From contig JAKQLB010000189.1 of NCBI GenBank assembly GCA_029567375.1, positions 1 to 38,560 of the forward strand: 38,560 nucleotides of DNA, in the 5' to 3' direction. Of the stretch, positions 1-8,692 are shown one piece after another (within the stretch, counting starts at the first letter, position 1; every line of letters starts with the position of its first letter). The DNA is from Bacteroidota bacterium. GTDB lineage: Bacteria; Bacteroidota; Bacteroidia; Bacteroidales; UBA932. The notes below the pieces were generated by a model. The model saw only the letters and a program-made list of their open reading frames with translations, was not told the origin of the DNA and searched no databases. The position numbers were made by a program, and so were the translations under genes.

Positions 1-162
1 TTTGGGTGCTCTATGAGGGGACTTGGGGCGGCTGCATCCCAATCGGCTGCCTGTGAAAGGATACTAAATCTCTCAAGATTTTCCATTTACTAAACACAAG
101 TTTAGTAGCAGTATTATTATCTGTCAATCCTTTTTTATTGCCTTATTAAAAGAGGCTTTTCA

Positions 163-230
163 ATAGCAGAATAGTCTCGGCTAGTTGCAGATAGCCTATA
201 GCAGAATAGTCTCGGCTAGTTGCAGATAGC
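163..230. repeat. 33-bp direct repeat, two copies, outside the island
   Basis: A 33-base unit beginning ATAGCAGAATAGTCTCGG occurs at 163-195 and again at 198-230, separated by two bases. It lies in host sequence just left of the attachment site. Two copies with a 2-bp gap do not form a CRISPR array. The function is unknown. No gene is recognisable in 1-276. Confidence 0.85.
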
Positions 231-238
231 AGAGAAAA

Positions 239-264
239 ATAAAAAAGCCCTCTTTCGAGGGCTT
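239..264 (-). terminator. Probable original terminator of the target tRNA gene
   Basis: AAGCCCTC (245-252) and GAGGGCTT (257-264) form a perfect 8-bp stem with a 4-base loop. Read on the minus strand, the stem is followed by a T-run (the A's at 241-246). It lies immediately downstream, in minus-strand sense, of the tRNA 3'-end copy. It is therefore probably the terminator that followed the tRNA before the island inserted between them. Confidence 0.75.
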
Positions 265-276
265 AGTATTTTTCCT

Positions 277-297
277 TAGCGGGAGAGGGGATTGAAC
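277..297. repeat. Left attachment site (copy of tRNA 3' end)
   Basis: This 21-base stretch matches 38403-38423 at all but one position (T at 293 against C at 38419). It corresponds to the T-arm and acceptor 3' strand of the tRNA, the usual core used by tyrosine integrases. Similarity ends after GAAC, which marks entry into the island. Confidence 0.88.
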
Positions 298-604
298 AGT
301 AATTATTATTACAAATATATATAAAATATATAAATAAATAAATTTATGCGATAATATTCTACAAATAGCCTACAGTTTTATGGGTTGTCGACTCAATCTT
401 TTCCGTTCAAAAAATATATAAATAACAAAATATTAAAAAATTAATATTATACTTCAAAATAATATGCCCGAGCTTTTTCATCAAAACATAAGTGTAGCGC
501 ATTAAAGCAGATAAGATAAAAAAATATGAAGACGAAGTTCGCTTTTTATTTGGGGCAAGGGTATGGTACAATAAAAAGTAAAATATCAAATTTCGAGGTG
601 TGGT
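298..604. other. AT-rich left-end non-coding region
   Basis: I see no convincing gene here. A TTCTACAAAT sequence at 357-366 shares TCTACAA with the tandem 11-bp repeats beside the integrase gene, so it could be an integrase arm-type site. TGG followed by TACAAT (567-572) resembles an extended -10 element for the caspase-like gene starting at 605. No clear -35 box accompanies it. Both readings are weak. Confidence 0.35.
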
Positions 605-2476
605 ATGAAAGCCAAACATGCGATGCCAGTATTTCTGTTCTTTGCATTCATTCTCTTTTCAAGCTCATTGGCTCTTGCTCAGGATAAAACGGGCAGCAGG
701 TACGCACTGGTCATTGGCAATGGGAATTATACTGAGCTCAGCCATCTTCGGAATGCGAAAAATGACGCTGAAGATATGGCGGCTGCGCTGAGGGATCTAG
801 CGTTTGAAGTTACTGTGCTCCTCGACGCCAGCCAGCCTGCAATGGAAGATGCACTTGCGCAGCTTGCAGACAAGCTTGCCAGCGCGCCTGATTCGATCGG
901 ACTTTTCTATTTTGCGGGACATGGCGTACAGGCTGAGGGAGTAAACTACCTCATCCCCGCAGATTCGCGCATCCCTTCGGAAGCCTATCTGAAGACCAAG
1001 GCTTTCAGCCTGCAGAGTGTGCTTGACAGTTTTAAAAGAGCAAACAATGCCCTCAATATCGTCATTCTGGATGCATGCAGGGACAATCCATACCAATGGG
1101 CGCGGTCTGGTGCCCGGGGACTCGCCGTGATTCCTTCGCAGCCTGTCGGCAGCATAATCGTCTACGCCACCAGTGCCGGGGATGTTGCGCTTGATGGGCA
1201 GGGCAGGAATGGAGTGTTTACCGGCGAATTGCTGAAATACCTGCGGAACCCTGAGCTGGAGATCAATGAAGTCTTCAAAAGAACGGGAGCTGCGGTTCAG
1301 AAGGCGACAGGGGGAAAACAGAACCCAGCCATTTATTCTCAATACTTCGGTAATATCTATTTGGCAGCTCCTTCGCAGTTGAGACCTTCGCAGGTGGCAC
1401 TCACGCCACCGGCAGTCCAGAAGAAATATGGTACCGCGCTGGTCAGCACTGTTTCTGCAGGGTCCCTCTTCATCGACGGTATCAAGATGGAGAGCATTCG
1501 GGCAGGAGGACAGCTGGAGCTCAGCAGGCTGGAATCCGGAACGTACAGCTTTGAAATGCAATACCAGACGGGTGAAAGAGAAAGGAAACAGGTGCAGATA
1601 GATCCCGATACAAGAACATTGGTAACCTTTTCCTGGAAGCCTGAGGTAGTCATCACCAGTCCGGTGCAGAGTCCGCAGGGACAGTATCAAAAGGAAGGGG
1701 AATTGCTCGTGCTGACTATTCCAGGGTCGGAAATGCAGACGGGATTGCGGGTGCAGATCCAGATGCGGCTTATCCAGCCAGGCACCTTTCTGATGGGATC
1801 ACGGGTGGATGAACAGGATAGAGACGATGATGAAGGTCCGGTGCACGAAGTGGAAATCACAAAGCCTTTCTATATGGGCATCTATGAAGTCACCCAGGCA
1901 CAGTATGGTGCGGTAATGGGCTCAAATCCAAGCGAGTTCAAGGGAATGGATCGCCCTGTTGAAAATTTGACAAAGGCGAATATTGATGAATTCATCAAGC
2001 GGCTGAATACCATGGGGATTGGCAAATTCCGGCTTCCCACGGAAGCTGAGTGGGAGTACGCCTGCCGCGCAGGTACCCGGACTAGATTCCCCTGGGGAGA
2101 TGATCCATCCTATTCACTGCTCGATGAATATGCCTGGTGGAATGATACGGTTACTCATCCGGTGGGCCAGAAGAAACCCAACCCCTGGGGCCTGTATGAC
2201 ATGCATGGCAATGTGTGGGAGATGTGCGCTGATGGGTATGGACCTTATCCACCAGGAAGACTCGTCGATCCCATTAATATAGGGACAAGTATATATAAAG
2301 TATGCCGTGGCGGATCGGTAGAATCACCTGGCTCAAGCAGGCCTCCAAGTAAATCAAGTTATATTTCTTATAGAAAAAATATTGAGCAAGTAATTCCCCA
2401 AACCATGCGCTCTGCCAACAGAGATTATGGTGAGGGGCCGCTTGTCGGCTTTAGGCTCGTGCGGGAGGTTGATTGA
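605..2476 (+). CDS. Exported caspase-like / PEGA / FGE-fold protein
   Basis: The 623-residue protein begins with a signal peptide (residues 1-26, cleavage expected near LALA-QD), so it should act outside the cytoplasm. A peptidase C14 (caspase/metacaspase-like) domain covers about 30-255, with the dyad His106 (FAGHG) and Cys158 (LDACRDNPY). A short PEGA-like beta domain lies near 280-345. A sulfatase-modifying-factor (FGE) fold covers about 375-623, with RLPTEAEWEYACRAG, GLYDMHGNVWE and GFRLV. The C-terminal part lacks the cysteine pair of true formylglycine-generating enzymes, so that domain is probably structural or ligand-binding. GAGG at 595-598 supports the start. It is the first gene inside the island. 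Its substrate is unknown, and a role in defence is only a possibility. Confidence 0.85.
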   Translation: MKAKHAMPVFLFFAFILFSSSLALAQDKTGSRYALVIGNGNYTELSHLRNAKNDAEDMAAALRDLAFEVTVLLDASQPAMEDALAQLADKLASAPDSIGLFYFAGHGVQAEGVNYLIPADSRIPSEAYLKTKAFSLQSVLDSFKRANNALNIVILDACRDNPYQWARSGARGLAVIPSQPVGSIIVYATSAGDVALDGQGRNGVFTGELLKYLRNPELEINEVFKRTGAAVQKATGGKQNPAIYSQYFGNIYLAAPSQLRPSQVALTPPAVQKKYGTALVSTVSAGSLFIDGIKMESIRAGGQLELSRLESGTYSFEMQYQTGERERKQVQIDPDTRTLVTFSWKPEVVITSPVQSPQGQYQKEGELLVLTIPGSEMQTGLRVQIQMRLIQPGTFLMGSRVDEQDRDDDEGPVHEVEITKPFYMGIYEVTQAQYGAVMGSNPSEFKGMDRPVENLTKANIDEFIKRLNTMGIGKFRLPTEAEWEYACRAGTRTRFPWGDDPSYSLLDEYAWWNDTVTHPVGQKKPNPWGLYDMHGNVWEMCADGYGPYPPGRLVDPINIGTSIYKVCRGGSVESPGSSRPPSKSSYISYRKNIEQVIPQTMRSANRDYGEGPLVGFRLVREVD

Positions 2477-2579
2477 GGCTGAAAACATAAGCAACATAGG
2501 AATTCTATCAAGATATTAAATACTCTTTGCTTGAAAAATGTAAATCCCGTATTCCTTATAGACTTAAGAGCGCAGGTGG

Positions 2580-2638
2580 TTTTTCATTTTGTTATGAAAA
2601 ATGTAGCAAAATTATTCTTTTAGAAAGAATCGAATAAT
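2580..2638. promoter_or_regulatory. Two inverted repeats upstream of the DUF91 nuclease gene
   Basis: TTTTTCAT (2580-2587) and ATGAAAAA (2594-2601) are perfect 8-bp arms. ATTCTTT-TAG-AAAGAAT (2614-2630) is a perfect 7-bp-arm palindrome, nested in a wider ATTATTC/GAATAAT repeat (2611-2638). They sit just before the ribosome binding site of the gene at 2657. They may be operators or RNA hairpins. No cognate regulator is visible nearby. Confidence 0.4.
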
Positions 2639-2656
2639 TAGAATAGGGAAGGAAAA

Positions 2657-3817
2657 ATGAATTACAAAGCTGACCTTTTCAACAAGTTCAATGCATTTAT
2701 TGCAAACTATGCGTTTGAAGAGAAAAAGAAAATCTGGCAAGAACATTCTCAGAAATTCCATACTTTCTGGCAGAACAGAATATTGAATCACTCAGCGCCA
2801 GAATTGAATGACGAAGAAATTGACGGCATCATACGGATTCTGGACCGCAATGGAAAAGGCAACCGTCAAGGGGCCGAGTCAGTTGCCGTTGTCTGGATCT
2901 GGCAGGGTGCGTGGCGAAGATTGTTTCATCAGCTCAGAGATAACAATTCGCTTGCACTCAGCCTCAATGATGTCTTTATCGCCCGCACAGACGAAGAAAG
3001 AGCGAACGCCATCGATGAGCTCTATAAGGTAAATCAAAAGCATAAGAACAATCTGACTGGTGAAAACGGCAATGGCTTAAATGCATTACTGGTTGCCTAT
3101 GATCCATTCCATAACCTATCGATGGTTTCGCTCAAAGACCGAAAAGCGTTCATTGACTATTTCAGCGTTCCTTTCGCAGGCAACCTGGATGCAATGAGCT
3201 ATGGAAACCGAATGGTTGCTACCAACCAGGCAATCATTGCATGGTTTGAAGAATTGGGGCTTGATTACGATGCACGAACGCTCTCCATTTTCTGCTATTC
3301 CGATGCTGTGCAGCCATTATGGAAAAAGAAATCAACGGAAACAGAAACCGAAGCACAGGAAGAGACTGCCGATTTTGCTCATGAGGAGCAGGAAGGATCT
3401 GAAGAAGAGAGCCACCATTTCAGTCTTGAAAAGCAGCTTGAGGATTTTCTCATTCAGAACTGGGAGAAGACACTGCTTGGGGAAAAGTACGAGTTGCTTG
3501 AAGAGAATGGTGAGCTCGTGAGTCAGCAGTATAAAACTGATATTGGCAGGATCGATATTCTTGCCAGAGACAAGAAAGATGGGCGGTATGTCGTTGTCGA
3601 GCTCAAACTGGGCCGGGCGAGTGATGTGACCGTTGGACAGCTCACTCGCTATATGGGATGGCTGGAAGAACACAAATGCAGGGACGGCAGGTCGACGAAG
3701 GGAATTATTATCGCTGCGGAATATGATCCCAAGATATACTATTCAACTAAGAAAGTACCTGATGTGGAGGTTTTTGAATACCGACTCAAATTCGAGCTCG
3801 TACCGTATGTAAAATAA
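2657..3817 (+). CDS. DUF91 / NucS-like PD-(D/E)XK nuclease protein
   Basis: This is a 386-residue protein. The C-terminal part (about 258-386) has the endonuclease NucS / DUF91 type core: Asp300 in GRIDILA, then Glu315-x-Lys317 in VVELKLGR, then Gln328 in VGQLTRYMGWLEE, the order expected of a RecB-like PD-(D/E)XK active site. An acidic linker (about 227-255) separates it from an alpha-helical N-terminal region (1-225) that I do not recognise. GGGAAGGA lies just before the ATG. The gene is alone, convergent with the helicase operon. The N-terminal region may supply substrate recognition. A solitary nuclease in a defence island suggests restriction of foreign DNA, but no partner is seen. Confidence 0.75.
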   Translation: MNYKADLFNKFNAFIANYAFEEKKKIWQEHSQKFHTFWQNRILNHSAPELNDEEIDGIIRILDRNGKGNRQGAESVAVVWIWQGAWRRLFHQLRDNNSLALSLNDVFIARTDEERANAIDELYKVNQKHKNNLTGENGNGLNALLVAYDPFHNLSMVSLKDRKAFIDYFSVPFAGNLDAMSYGNRMVATNQAIIAWFEELGLDYDARTLSIFCYSDAVQPLWKKKSTETETEAQEETADFAHEEQEGSEEESHHFSLEKQLEDFLIQNWEKTLLGEKYELLEENGELVSQQYKTDIGRIDILARDKKDGRYVVVELKLGRASDVTVGQLTRYMGWLEEHKCRDGRSTKGIIIAAEYDPKIYYSTKKVPDVEVFEYRLKFELVPYVK

Positions 3818-3860
3818 GCGTTTGGAGATTTATGTGCTGCAATTGTGTAAATAGAAACCA

Positions 3861-3931
3861 GTAACAAATTTTATGTAAAAGGCCATACTCGCTCCCTAGC
3901 GTAGTATAACCGTTTACACAAAATTTATTAC
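3861..3931. repeat. Long imperfect palindrome between convergent genes
   Basis: The left arm GTAACAAATTTTATGTAAA (3861-3879) pairs with the right arm TTTACACAAAATTTATTAC (3913-3931), with two mismatches in 19. Inside it, ATACT/AGTAT and CGCT/AGCG (with a CCCT loop) continue the stem. The palindrome lies between the stop codons of the nuclease gene and the helicase gene, so a bidirectional terminator is plausible. It has no strong T-run. A MITE-like or recombination-site origin is an alternative. Confidence 0.7.
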
Positions 3932-3979
3932 ACTCCTCAAATATTTACAGGCTCATCCCTTTTCCCTATTTGCATATTC

Positions 3980-6900
3980 TCAGTGCCATTCTGAGAGTAG
4001 TGCTTTCAAATAACGCATCACTGGACCTCTTTGAAGATATTGATGGGCGAATTGGTTTCTGTAGTTTCTCAAACACCCATAGCAGCTCGTAGCCTCATCG
4101 CAACCGCATTTGCCGCTTGTTCTAACTAATGCTGCTTCCAAACATGCCTTAAGTATGTTTTCTTTTTCCAAGTGTGCAACAAGACCTGCTCCTCCTGGTA
4201 CATTGTCATAAAGAATTATCGGAGGGATTGTATTCTGGTTACCGTACTTAACAGTAGCGTTAAGATCAGTGGAGGGTATCTCTAATACTTCAGCAGCGCC
4301 TTCTACCAAAGCATATGCAAGCGAATATGCAAACCAAATAGGATCTAGCGTTTTTTCTTCAGGGAAGCGATGGAATTGCAGCTGCAGTACATCAGTTTCA
4401 AACTCGTGGCCGAGAGAAACTTGTTCGAGTGTTCCATTGCATTCTTGCCCATAAGACGATTTATGAGACTTCAGACTCTTTTTTTGAAATCCAGCACCAC
4501 ATGTTTTGCAGATATAAAATTGCTCTTGTCGTCTTCCTTCGCACAATACTACCATTGTGCCAGGGGATGCCTTCTTAATTGTAATCACGGGAGAATAATC
4601 AGGAATATGGATTTCTTCCGGATCAACACCTAGAGAGCCTGCAAAGTAGGGACGTGTTGTGAATATCTTTGAAGTCCGAGATCTTGGTTCTTCTGGATTA
4701 CTTCGATCGGTGACGAATCCAAATCTCGGAATCACATATTCTGATACTGATAACTGATCCCCACAGGGCGTCGCGGGTTCTGGTTCACCAGGCTGCCACT
4801 GAAAGAATACATTATGCTTCCTGCATATTTTATATTTTTTTCGAGGCCATTCCTTACCGGGAATTCTTTTAAGTCCATAAGCAGTCCAAATCTTCTTATT
4901 TGCCATCAGCTTGCTTGTTGGAGCAAACTCTGAAATGGCAATACTCAGGTCTCTTTGCAACAGGACTTCTGATGTCTCCAAATTCTTTTGTGCCATTTGC
5001 GTATCCAGCTCAACAACGTCTACTGGAAAACCATATTTAGGAATCACCGCTTTTCGCGAAAGAAAGGAGAGCACATCTTCAGTTGCGATGGTCTTTGCTC
5101 GCCTATTAGCCCACTCGGCCTCTCGATAATCCCTTTCCTCCCTTGATTTCTCTTCAAGTTTAGCAATTACTCGATAGTCGTTTGATACCTCAATTTCTGC
5201 AAGAGAGAAGCGGCTTTCTTCATCTGCCAGCATGCTTATCCACTCTCCATTGTCTAGTCCCAGTCTGGCCCTCATCTTTTCCGGCACAATTGATCTAAGC
5301 GATTTTTCAAGATTCTCCTTATTCTTACTGAGATAATCATTGAAATCAGAGACTGCAGATGGGTTCTTTAAATCTACGAATAGCTTCTCTACGCTAGCAA
5401 ACCTCTCAGGAAACGCACGGAAAAAGTAAGAAAGCGCAACTGCCAGGATATGCCGGATGATAATCTTTTCGTTCTGAAGGCTCAGGATAGGGGGCCGGAC
5501 TTTTCCTCCCATAATTCGCTCTGGTTCAGAAAAATGATAGAGGTCATGCGGACTACGATGACAAAAAGTGACTGCAAATCCGGGGCACCCGCTTCGGCGG
5601 CCTGCTCGTCCTACACGCTGAGCATAATTAAATGATTCCGGCGGAACATTTCGGAGAAACACGGTATCGAGGTCGCCCAGGTCGACACCTAATTCGAAGG
5701 TTGTTGAACAGCTGAGAACATGGATGTTACCGTTTTTAAAATCTGCCTGGAATTCTCGTGCTTTTTCTTTGTCGAGCTGGGCAGTGTGTTCCTCTACACG
5801 CATTATCCCCGGCAACGTATCTTCATATAATGACCGGTAATGATTTTCTGGAAGATCGCTCAGATGGAGCGGCGTTAGTACCCCTTGGCAATTATGTCTT
5901 GGACAAAGTCCGTGAATTGAAAAGGCGTGAAGGCGTCCACACAGATTGCACTGGTAGATTGTCTCATCCTTTTTTATAAGATGAAGCCTCCACCAGTCAG
6001 GATTCAATCTTCGAGTATCTTCAATTGAAAGCAGCAAACTTTCTTTTGCTGTCGGCGCATGCTTATCACACCGGCCGATGGTTTCCCAGATTTCCCTTAA
6101 GGCGAGCTCTACATTGTCAGCACCTTCCTGCTCTGAAAGATCATCTCTGATTTTCAAAAGCAGCTTTTTCATAAATTTGAATCGTTTGCTCTGCGTGCCA
6201 TCCCAACTCCTGACATCTTTTTTATTCTTTGGATCTCCGATACGAAAACGCATTTGGATAGCTTGCAAGGAAAGATCGCTCCAATTCATTGAAACACCCG
6301 GAGATGTTCGCAATTCAACAGCCCTATCTGTTCGCATTGTGTTAAGAAGCAGGAACACAAGGTTTCGAGCTTCCTCTTCACTTAGCGACCATGGCGCTTT
6401 CATTAGAATTTCTGGTATTTTAAACCATGTAGGCCACTTGATGGACCAACGTATGAGACCGACACCTTCAAGACAGATGCGCTGTTCCTCGGTAAGAAAC
6501 TCTCGATACAAGGCGGACCAAATGTTCTTTTGAGTTGTTGGCTCATCATCTGATTGATTTCTCCTAAAGGAATCGTGGTAATTATCAAATGATCTATCAG
6601 CGATCGTGCTGAGGCTAATCCCATCTTTAGGAAAGGGATTGAAGCTTTGAGCTATTTTTAGCATTAAATTTCGAATTAGAATGTCTTTATATGAGTCCTC
6701 TAAATACCATGCGAAAAACGCAGCTTCCTGCCGTCCATCACTAAAAGCAAGTACTTTTCTTCTATGTTCTGGTAGCTTCTGGTAGAGTGTCGTTGCGATA
6801 ACCGCGTGAGGACCGTCAGTGCCATGGACAACTTCTCGCACAGGGTCTCGTCCTGCTGCGGTATATCCACATGCACTGCATTTTGCAAGTTGATCTGCAC

Positions 6901-8692
6901 GATTCTTATCTTCCAGTGAATCTTCTTTATTAACCTGGATATAATTGTTATGCCCACAGCTAGGGATATTATGCTCTGCTAAACCGCATTGAACGCAGAG
7001 ATAGAACCGAGTTTTCTTTGCATCTGGAGTGTCTTCATCGGACTCACAATTATTTTCACTATTATTTATTGGCCGCAAAAAGCTTGCGCCAAAAAGAGCA
7101 TCATTAGGATCCCGGATTGCTTCCTTAACAACTACACCGTCTTTAAAATCACTTTGGGCTACAAAGTAGTGCTGCCCGCATTCTCGACATAGGGCTATCT
7201 CAAATGCGCATCCTTCCCTTCCAACACTTTTTCGATCAAGAAAGACTCTTTTCTCAGGCCAATATGAAACAAATGCACCTTCAAGGGATCGCAAGAATAA
7301 ATGATACCTTGCTGACAAAAGCGGTGCATCAGTCGAAGGGTCTTTTGTCTGCAATAGAAGTTCAACAAGGTCGGCTAACGCCGCAATTCGCTTATCTTCT
7401 TGTAAGTCATCAAAAATCATATTTGCGATAGTAGTAATTTCAGTAGGTTTTCCAGTGATTGCCTTTCGAAGGGAAGTAACCCGCCCATCATTTTTAAGAA
7501 TTCTTCCGATTGCAGTTTTGGTATCCTCATCTTTACGAAGCGTAAGATTTAATTTCTCAGCGAGACCAAAAAGTATATTCGCACTCAGGGGAACATTATT
7601 CTGGAGAATGTTTTTGAGTAATGCATAATCCGAAAAGGATAGCCTTAGCAGGCTTGCTTCGGGAATCGGCAGCGTTTCTCCAAGAATTATATCGTGTTCA
7701 GAAAATGCTTCTCCGAATAAATCTGATGCAAACTGCGCGACTGTGGCTTTGCTGCCTTCCTGACTCACAAGCGTTGCGCTGGTCGCGATACATCGGAATG
7801 GCTCTGAGCGTCCGCCTTCACGCAGCCTTTGCTTTAGCCGGCGAAGGAGCATTGCCATTTCAGCCCCTTGCGATCCCCGGTATTGATGGGCTTCATCGAG
7901 TACAATGAATGTCCACCATCTGGCCTGGCCATTATCGAACAAGGGGCTATCATCTGGGCGGAGCAATAAATATTCTAACATTGAATAATTAGTCAGGAGG
8001 ATATTCGGTGGCGTGCATCGCATTTCAGAACGAAGCACTAATTCTCCGTGTACTATGCTTCCATTTTCATAAATTGAGTAACCTTGCTGCTCCCGTTCGT
8101 ATAAGCGGTCTTGGGCATTTCGCTGACTGTCATTCTTGTCCTCGGGAGTATCGCCGATATACTGCCCAAAAGTAAAATGAAAGGCCGCATCCTCCTCTTT
8201 AAGAATCTTACATATAGCTCCAAGACGTTCCCTTTGATCGTTTGCTAAGGCGTTCATGGGATAGAGAATCAACGCACGGACACCAGGCCCTAATTGGCCT
8301 ACCATAAATTCCTTATATAAATACAGCAAAATGGGGTAGAGAAATGATTCTGTCTTTCCACTGCCAGTACCTGTAGCAACTAATACGTTTCGTCCGCTTA
8401 AGGCCTTTTGAATCGCTTCTTCCTGATGCTGATAGAGAGGTCTATCACCATGCAATGCTTTCAGAAAACGCTCATCTGTTTCATATCCAAGGAGGACTTT
8501 GAATAATTCGCGAGGGGTCTGTCCGGGTTTAAATACTGGGGTGCCTTCAAGATACGGACCTTTGCTTAAATGTCCTAAGTCAAGAGCTTGCTCAAAAGAA
8601 TTGCGAAGGTCAGGATCCTTGAAATAAAAAGTGGTCTTTAAATAGCGGCGATACGCTTCTTCAATCTTGGAGGAAAGCTCAATTGGATTCAT
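3980..8692 (-). CDS. Large DEAH helicase with DUF1998 / MrfA-type zinc-binding C-terminus
   Basis: This 1570-residue superfamily 2 helicase has Walker A ATGTGSGKTE (Lys113), DEAH at 266-269, SAT in IATSATLVS, and motif VI QRVGRAGRRSG. Several CxxC pairs in the middle suggest zinc-binding insertions. The C-terminus carries the DUF1998/MZB cysteine cluster (CGCDEATSCYGCLRNYRNQ, near 1525-1545), as in MrfA (YprA), DrmA of DISARM and DruE of Druantia. It probably translocates along DNA. The start overlaps the 3' end of the uS9-fusion gene by 14 bp, so the two are translationally coupled and likely work together. No DISARM methyltransferase or recognised Dru partner is present, so I do not assign a named system. 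Confidence 0.85.
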   Translation of the reverse strand: MNPIELSSKIEEAYRRYLKTTFYFKDPDLRNSFEQALDLGHLSKGPYLEGTPVFKPGQTPRELFKVLLGYETDERFLKALHGDRPLYQHQEEAIQKALSGRNVLVATGTGSGKTESFLYPILLYLYKEFMVGQLGPGVRALILYPMNALANDQRERLGAICKILKEEDAAFHFTFGQYIGDTPEDKNDSQRNAQDRLYEREQQGYSIYENGSIVHGELVLRSEMRCTPPNILLTNYSMLEYLLLRPDDSPLFDNGQARWWTFIVLDEAHQYRGSQGAEMAMLLRRLKQRLREGGRSEPFRCIATSATLVSQEGSKATVAQFASDLFGEAFSEHDIILGETLPIPEASLLRLSFSDYALLKNILQNNVPLSANILFGLAEKLNLTLRKDEDTKTAIGRILKNDGRVTSLRKAITGKPTEITTIANMIFDDLQEDKRIAALADLVELLLQTKDPSTDAPLLSARYHLFLRSLEGAFVSYWPEKRVFLDRKSVGREGCAFEIALCRECGQHYFVAQSDFKDGVVVKEAIRDPNDALFGASFLRPINNSENNCESDEDTPDAKKTRFYLCVQCGLAEHNIPSCGHNNYIQVNKEDSLEDKNRADQLAKCSACGYTAAGRDPVREVVHGTDGPHAVIATTLYQKLPEHRRKVLAFSDGRQEAAFFAWYLEDSYKDILIRNLMLKIAQSFNPFPKDGISLSTIADRSFDNYHDSFRRNQSDDEPTTQKNIWSALYREFLTEEQRICLEGVGLIRWSIKWPTWFKIPEILMKAPWSLSEEEARNLVFLLLNTMRTDRAVELRTSPGVSMNWSDLSLQAIQMRFRIGDPKNKKDVRSWDGTQSKRFKFMKKLLLKIRDDLSEQEGADNVELALREIWETIGRCDKHAPTAKESLLLSIEDTRRLNPDWWRLHLIKKDETIYQCNLCGRLHAFSIHGLCPRHNCQGVLTPLHLSDLPENHYRSLYEDTLPGIMRVEEHTAQLDKEKAREFQADFKNGNIHVLSCSTTFELGVDLGDLDTVFLRNVPPESFNYAQRVGRAGRRSGCPGFAVTFCHRSPHDLYHFSEPERIMGGKVRPPILSLQNEKIIIRHILAVALSYFFRAFPERFASVEKLFVDLKNPSAVSDFNDYLSKNKENLEKSLRSIVPEKMRARLGLDNGEWISMLADEESRFSLAEIEVSNDYRVIAKLEEKSREERDYREAEWANRRAKTIATEDVLSFLSRKAVIPKYGFPVDVVELDTQMAQKNLETSEVLLQRDLSIAISEFAPTSKLMANKKIWTAYGLKRIPGKEWPRKKYKICRKHNVFFQWQPGEPEPATPCGDQLSVSEYVIPRFGFVTDRSNPEEPRSRTSKIFTTRPYFAGSLGVDPEEIHIPDYSPVITIKKASPGTMVVLCEGRRQEQFYICKTCGAGFQKKSLKSHKSSYGQECNGTLEQVSLGHEFETDVLQLQFHRFPEEKTLDPIWFAYSLAYALVEGAAEVLEIPSTDLNATVKYGNQNTIPPIILYDNVPGGAGLVAHLEKENILKACLEAALVRTSGKCGCDEATSCYGCLRNYRNQFAHQYLQRGPVMRYLKALLSEWH

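Noticed and set aside
163-230. CRISPR array
   Set aside because: There are only two repeats with a 2-bp gap, and no cas genes are in the window.
407-619. 70-residue minus-strand ORF
   Set aside because: It is composed of AT-rich low-complexity sequence, has no ribosome binding site and overlaps the promoter and start of the caspase-like gene.
797-1690. 297-residue minus-strand ORF
   Set aside because: It lies entirely antisense to the caspase-like gene, shows no domain pattern and no ribosome binding site.
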